Below, piece after piece: positions 60,608 through 64,000 of a stretch of DNA of 64,000 nucleotides. The translations under genes were made by a program, and so were the position numbers. The notes under the pieces are model-generated. The model searched no databases, was not told where the DNA came from, and saw only the letters and a program-made list of their open reading frames with translations. Origin of the DNA: an uncultured Oscillospiraceae bacterium (lineage in GTDB: Bacteria > Bacillota > Clostridia > Oscillospirales > Oscillospiraceae); the NCBI GenBank assembly GCA_947632005.1, contig CANRNU010000006.1:1-64000 (forward strand), given 5' to 3'. Every line of letters begins with the position of its first letter. Within the stretch, counting starts at the first letter, position 1.

Positions 60608-60634
60608 ATGACACCGTTCATCCGTCACTACTAG
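60608..60634 (+). CDS. Putative eight-residue leader peptide MTPFIRHY
   Basis: ATG follows the strong site AAAGGAGGGAGCAGAAC and ends at TAG after eight codons, 24 bases upstream of the next gene, which has its own ribosome site and a TTG start. This arrangement suggests translational control of the downstream small gene. Confidence 0.4.
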   Translation: MTPFIRHY

Positions 60635-60658
60635 CATAGCGTCACATAGGAGGTAACA

Positions 60659-60841
60659 TTGGGTCGTAGAAAGAAGCTCATAAACGACACCAACATCCCG
60701 CAGCACGAGATCGAAAAGCTCGCCCGGTGCTTTCTGCCGGACATCCTCGCGTTCTATGAGAGCGAGGAAGGCCAGCGGGAGTTCGCGGCGTGGCAAGCCC
60801 AGCGGGAAGAAAGACGCCTCCAAGACACCAAGGCGAAATAA
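60659..60841 (+). CDS. Small conserved element protein, 60 residues
   Basis: TTG start behind GGAGGTAACA. MGRRKKLINDTNIPQHEIEK with LARCFLPDILAFYESEEGQR and EFAAWQAQREERRLQ. Short charged helical protein of a type often found after relaxase genes in clostridial elements. Function unknown. Confidence 0.65.
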   Translation: MGRRKKLINDTNIPQHEIEKLARCFLPDILAFYESEEGQREFAAWQAQREERRLQDTKAK

Positions 60842-60846
60842 CGCCA

Positions 60847-60874
60847 GCGGCGGCAGTCACTCGACTGCCGCCGC
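60847..60874 (+). terminator. Hairpin closing the mobilization gene block
   Basis: GCGGCGGCAGTC-ACTC-GACTGCCGCCGC, 12-bp perfect arms, but without a T-run. Confidence 0.55.
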
Positions 60875-60941
60875 CAAACAACACATTGATACCGGTTGAG
60901 CTTCTGTTCTTTTGAATTATCTCCTAATTTACACAATTCCG

Positions 60942-61739
60942 TTAGAAAACAGATTCAATTCTACGGATAGCAGCAATAGATTTACGACCCTCAGCATTTT
61001 TCGACAGAATGGAACGAAAGACACTTGAACTTGCAGTATTATTAATTACTCCAGACGAAGGAGCGCTCTTTGATCCTAGCCCAGATTGTCCTCTGGCACT
61101 CTCGTGTCGTTGTGCGGCTTCTTTTTCAACACTCTGCTTGATTGATACTTCTATTCCATCATACATCTCATCTATTAGGTTAAGAACATTGTCAAAACGC
61201 TGCCTTGATATCTTCTCTGTATCATTGTCGTTAAAATCTATCACATTATCTATGTTATTCGTAATCAAAGAAAGCAACCGGGCCGACTTGTTTAAATAAT
61301 AACTAATTTCCAAATAATAAAACTCTTTTAGAGTATTTGTATGCTCCTCTGATTTGTTTGTCGTCAGACTACTGTTGCTATAAAGACTGGAAAAGAAAGA
61401 ATCAGCAGACATCACAAGGTAACAAATCTCATCATCAAATAAAGAGATTAGGTCTCTTGCGTTTTGCACACGGGCAGACTGTCTTCTTAGTCGCTTACCT
61501 CTAAAATGTCCTACTACAACAGCAACTACGGGAACGAGAAATCCAACGATTGCAATAACCAGCCAAATTACTCGCGGTACTTGCTCTTTTTCAAATGCTT
61601 GATTCAGGACAAAGGCAAGTAAAATAAGAAACAAATCAAATAATATACCTACCCTTACTGAGGCGCGTCTTACAACCATTTGGCGTATTTTTCTGAGATC
61701 ATTTCGAATTTGGATAATCTTCCAATCACTAATGGTCAT
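60942..61739 (-). CDS. Two-helix membrane protein of unknown function (possible 2TM effector type)
   Basis: 265 residues, clearly more AT-rich than the host. Two close membrane helices (GILFDLFLILLAFVLNQAF about 32-50; VIWLVIAIVGFLVPVVAVVV about 57-76), a basic stretch (RGKRLRRQSARVQNARDLIS), then a cytosolic helical domain (about 95-200) and a Ser-rich tail (SARGQSGLGSKSAPSSG). The topology resembles SLATT-like 2TM effectors of defence systems, but no diagnostic motif is visible. Encoded just downstream of an equally AT-rich unknown gene, so the two may be a pair. Confidence 0.6.
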   Translation of the reverse strand: MTISDWKIIQIRNDLRKIRQMVVRRASVRVGILFDLFLILLAFVLNQAFEKEQVPRVIWLVIAIVGFLVPVVAVVVGHFRGKRLRRQSARVQNARDLISLFDDEICYLVMSADSFFSSLYSNSSLTTNKSEEHTNTLKEFYYLEISYYLNKSARLLSLITNNIDNVIDFNDNDTEKISRQRFDNVLNLIDEMYDGIEVSIKQSVEKEAAQRHESARGQSGLGSKSAPSSGVINNTASSSVFRSILSKNAEGRKSIAAIRRIESVF

Positions 61740-61767
61740 TTCATCACCTCCTACAAAGAATAGTATA

Positions 61768-62448
61768 TCACCGAATAAACAACCTATCCATCTTGTCGAA
61801 CTCTGAAACTATTGTTTTTGCAATCTCTCTCTCTTTCTCAGTATAACCTTTTTTATTGTCCGAGATAGTCTTAACTTCGTCATAGTAAGGAAAGCCGATG
61901 ATTTCACTTGGAGTGGTCTGCTCGTCACCTTGAAGATGAATGCTGGTTAACAACAGGTCGCAAACGCTTGCATAAAGATTGAGTATAATCTTTTCATCAG
62001 TCTTATTCTTGTCTTTAATAAGACTACAAATTGTTTGAAGGGCAGATTTTGTTTTCCGTTTGTGTAATCGCCAAATCGTTCGCTGGTCACAATTATTCCC
62101 AACGCACATAAAACTCTTTTGGCCATATGAATATACCATTCGCCTAATTGCTGTTTTACTCCATCCATGCATCGCTCTATTTAAAATGGTGAGCCCTCTT
62201 TTAAAAGAAGCTGCATACTGTATTTTGTCCTTAGGGTTAGGCAATTTGTTGTTCTCTCCCAGGTACGCAAGGATATAGTGCATCCCATGGCTAATCGCAA
62301 ATGCCTCATTTTTAGGCAGCATTACTTCAATGTACTGCATAACACAAACTCTCTTTCTAGTCCCGGGCATACCCGAAATAATTTGACAGGTTTCTTTAGT
62401 CACCCTGATAGTAGCATATGACACATTATAATTCAATAGCTTTTCCAA
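61768..62448 (-). CDS. AT-rich protein of unknown function, partner of the 2TM protein
   Basis: 226 residues from TTG, or 190 residues from the ATG at 62340 (MQYIEVMLPKNEAFAISHGM), which has GAGAG upstream and is preferred. Mostly helical; AFAISHGMHYILAYLGEN, AMHGWSKTAIRRMVYSYGQK and CSLIKDKNKTDEKIILNLYA. No family recognised. It lies 28 bases before the 2TM gene, so they are probably co-transcribed. A strong ribosome site before a separate 11-codon frame (MVALIGKAIEL) just upstream may be a leader. Confidence 0.55.
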   Translation of the reverse strand: MEKLLNYNVSYATIRVTKETCQIISGMPGTRKRVCVMQYIEVMLPKNEAFAISHGMHYILAYLGENNKLPNPKDKIQYAASFKRGLTILNRAMHGWSKTAIRRMVYSYGQKSFMCVGNNCDQRTIWRLHKRKTKSALQTICSLIKDKNKTDEKIILNLYASVCDLLLTSIHLQGDEQTTPSEIIGFPYYDEVKTISDNKKGYTEKEREIAKTIVSEFDKMDRLFIR

Positions 62449-62565
62449 TTAACGCTACCATCTGCTCTCCTCCCTTTTTCTTCTTCGGCCCTCTTGGCTT
62501 CGACTCTGGTCTCTTTCGCACCCCGTTCCTAAAGTGTGTAGCCTCATACGGCTCGAAGTAAAACA

Positions 62566-62578
62566 CAAATCCGAACCC
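62566..62578 (+). repeat. Candidate att repeat, right copy
   Basis: CAAATCCGAACCC, identical and in the same orientation as 47245-47257. Its AATCCGAACCC part also forms an inverted repeat with GGGTTCGGATT at 62610-62620. Confidence 0.5.
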
Positions 62579-62620
62579 ATCGCCTACGGGATACGGTCCC
62601 ACAGGTCTTGGGTTCGGATT
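62568..62620. repeat. 11-bp inverted repeat between the element and tRNA-Leu
   Basis: AATCCGAACCC (62568-62578) and GGGTTCGGATT (62610-62620) flank about 31 bases. It could be a terminator-like stem for tRNA-Leu (the tRNA reads towards it) or part of the recombinase attachment site. Confidence 0.45.
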
Positions 62621-62629
62621 ATGTTGGTT

Positions 62630-62717
62630 TGGTGCCGGCGGCGGGGCTCGAACCCGCACGTCCCTACGGGACAAGGGATTTTAAGTCCCTGGTGTCTGCC
62701 AATTCCACCACGCCGGC
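62630..62717 (-). tRNA. tRNA-Leu (anticodon UAA)
   Basis: On the minus strand GCCGGCG...CGCCGGC forms the acceptor stem, with encoded CCA at 62632-62630. The D-loop GGTGGAATTGGCAGA, anticodon loop CTTAAAA (anticodon TAA), a long variable arm (CTTGTCCCGTAGGGACG) and GGTTCGAGCC T-loop fit tRNA-Leu. Its 3' end faces the mobile element. Confidence 0.95.
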
Positions 62718-62769
62718 ATGCCCATACAGTTTACCCCATCGCCGCTGAGAAGTCAAATGAATCCCGCCC

Positions 62770-62798
62770 TTGCGGCGGGACAGACTTTGCGGTACAAT
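62770..62798 (+). promoter_or_regulatory. Probable promoter of mnmG
   Basis: TTGCGG (62770-62775), a 17-bp spacer, and TACAAT (62793-62798), seven bases before ATG. The -35 lies in a small hairpin (TCCCGCC...GGCGGGA). The very short leader would make the mRNA nearly leaderless. Confidence 0.4.
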
Positions 62799-62805
62799 AG
62801 CGGCT

Positions 62806-64000
62806 ATGAGAACATACGACGCGGGACAATTTGACATCGTGGTGATCGGCGCCGGACACGCGGGCATCGAGGCGTCCCTGGCGGCGGCCCGGCTGGGGCT
62901 GGAGACGGTGTGCTTCACCGTCAGTCTGGACGCGGTGGGCAACATGCCCTGTAACCCGGCCATCGGCGGCACGGGCAAGGGCCATCTGGTGCGGGAGCTG
63001 GATGCCCTGGGGGGCGAGATGGGCCGGGCGGCGGACAGAGCCTGCATCCAGTACCGGATGCTGAATCTGGGCAAGGGCCCCGCCGTCCACTCCCTCCGGG
63101 CCCAGGCAGACCGGCGGAAATACCAGGCAGTCATGAAGCAGACCCTGGAGCGGCAGGAACACCTGCATCTCCGGCAGGGCGAGGTGATCGCCATCGGTAC
63201 GGAGGACGGCCATGTGGCCACCGTCACCACGGACAAGGGCGCGGTGCTTCACACGAAGGCTGTCATCATCGCTTCCGGCACCTATTTGGGGGGGCGGACC
63301 ATCACCGGCGAGGCGGTACGGGCCTCCGGGCCGGACGGTCTGGCGGCAGCCCTGCCTCTGACGGACTGCCTGCGGGAGCTGGGCCTGCGCCTGCGCCGGT
63401 TCAAGACCGGCACCCCGCCCCGGGTCAACCGCCGGACCGTGGACTTTTCCAGGATGGAGATCCAGTACGGCGACCGGGACCCCCAGCCCTTCTCCTTCTC
63501 CACCGACACGCCGCCGGAGAACCGGGCGGTGTGCTATCTCACCTACACCAACGCCGAGACCCACCGGATCATCCGGGAGAATCTGGACCGGAGCCCCCTC
63601 TATGACGGGGTCATCCAAGGGGTGGGGCCCCGCTACTGCCCCAGCATCGAGACGAAGATCGTCACCTTCCCGGACAAGCCCCGGCACCAGCTGTTCATCG
63701 AGCCCATGGGCCTGGACACAGAGGAGCTCTACATCCAGGGACTGTCCAGCTCCCTGCCGGAGGACGTGCAGGTGGCCATGGTCCACACCATCCCCGGCCT
63801 GGAGCAGGCCGAGCTCACCCGCCCGGCCTACGCCATCGAATACGACTGCCTGGACCCCACGGAGCTGTACCCCACCCTGGAGACGAAGAAGATATCGGGT
63901 CTCTACGGCGCAGGCCAGTTCAACGGCTCCTCCGGCTATGAGGAGGCCGCGGTCCAGGGCTGGGTGGCCGGGGTCAACGCCGCCCGGAAGATACAGGGGC
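62806..64000 (+). CDS. mnmG: tRNA uridine-5-carboxymethylaminomethyl modification enzyme MnmG (3' truncated by window)
   Basis: 398 residues visible of about 625. FAD-binding start [20 protein letters not shown] (9-28), the MnmG signature [20 protein letters not shown] (about 50-69), [19 protein letters not shown] and [13 protein letters not shown] (about 203-215), and a near-C-terminal [20 protein letters not shown]. With MnmE it modifies the wobble uridine of several tRNAs, including tRNA-Leu(UAA) encoded next door. The frame is still open at the window end. Confidence 0.96.
   Translation, partial: MRTYDAGQFDIVVIGAGHAGIEASLAAARLGLETVCFTVSLDAVGNMPCNPAIGGTGKGHLVRELDALGGEMGRAADRACIQYRMLNLGKGPAVHSLRAQADRRKYQAVMKQTLERQEHLHLRQGEVIAIGTEDGHVATVTTDKGAVLHTKAVIIASGTYLGGRTITGEAVRASGPDGLAAALPLTDCLRELGLRLRRFKTGTPPRVNRRTVDFSRMEIQYGDRDPQPFSFSTDTPPENRAVCYLTYTNAETHRIIRENLDRSPLYDGVIQGVGPRYCPSIETKIVTFPDKPRHQLFIEPMGLDTEELYIQGLSSSLPEDVQVAMVHTIPGLEQAELTRPAYAIEYDCLDPTELYPTLETKKISGLYGAGQFNGSSGYEEAAVQGWVAGVNAARKIQG

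Larger units (their letters stand above)
47245..62578. mobile_element. Integrative mobilizable element with type III R-M and toxin-antitoxin cargo
   Basis: A serine recombinase at the left end, MobC and a MOBP-like relaxase with an oriT-like region, and no type IV secretion genes mark a mobilizable rather than self-conjugative element of about 15.3 kb. CAAATCCGAACCC occurs in the same orientation at 47245-47257 (inside the recombinase 3' end) and 62566-62578 (beside tRNA-Leu), and is the best candidate for the att repeats. Several internal genes are visibly more AT-rich than the host. The right boundary depends on this repeat and could lie nearer 60.9 kb. Confidence 0.6.

Noticed and set aside
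47245-62578. Prophage
   Set aside because: No capsid, terminase, portal, tail or lysis genes; relaxase, MobC and oriT point to a mobilizable element.

Overview
The window is high-GC, densely coding DNA from a Gram-positive anaerobe of the class Clostridia, most likely Oscillospiraceae (Oscillibacter/Dysosmobacter/Flavonifractor-like). This is inferred from TypA, PNPase, S15, MgtE and MnmG of Firmicutes type, AAGGAGG ribosome sites, an NHLM-type peptide exporter cluster, a clostridial mobilizable element with a large serine recombinase, and GC-rich codon use. No 16S gene is present, so genus is not established.

Layout. 1-8.3 kb: end of a sugar/nucleoside-type ABC permease, a HAD phosphatase, mgtE behind a long structured leader with its own terminator, an acyltransferase coupled to a secreted Ser/Gly-rich protein, and a large secreted cell-wall-binding-repeat protein with a C-terminal transglutaminase-like domain. 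8.3-16.6 kb: two coupled flavoproteins, a CrtO-like membrane protein, then isocitrate dehydrogenase and aconitase divergent from citrate synthase, giving the oxidative TCA branch from oxaloacetate to 2-oxoglutarate. 16.5-25.1 kb: an MFS exporter behind a probable leader-peptide attenuator, an orphan solute-binding lipoprotein with a broken AraC gene fused to a copy of the MFS 3' end, a DUF559 nuclease between inverted palindromic repeats, pnp-rpsO, and a divergent SDR/LysR pair. 25.2-31 kb: a SUFU-domain protein, a candidate structured RNA with a good promoter, typA, and a TetR-controlled ABC exporter.

31.0-45.7 kb is the most interesting region: a putative RiPP (ribosomally made, modified peptide) operon read right to left from one promoter near 45.63 kb. 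It has a radical SAM/SPASM protein, three Cys-rich double-glycine precursors, a STAS / SpoIIE-phosphatase-HATPase / STAS-kinase partner-switching module, an NHLM export set (HlyD-like, C39 peptidase ABC, second ABC), two more double-glycine precursors, and a condensation/BAHD-type acyltransferase. An AraC regulator and a divergent 47-residue peptide lie at its downstream end.

45.9-47.2 kb carries a NADAR domain and a macrodomain that look like one ADP-ribose-processing fusion split by a 1-base frameshift. About 47.25-62.58 kb is an integrative mobilizable element bounded by a 13-bp direct repeat: serine recombinase at the left end, two XRE regulators, a nucleotidyl-cyclase-like protein, a RES-domain protein, a type III restriction-modification system, a DinJ/RelE toxin-antitoxin pair, oriT, MobC and relaxase, small accessory genes, and an AT-rich two-gene module of unknown function. 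The element abuts tRNA-Leu(UAA) and the start of mnmG, which runs off the window.
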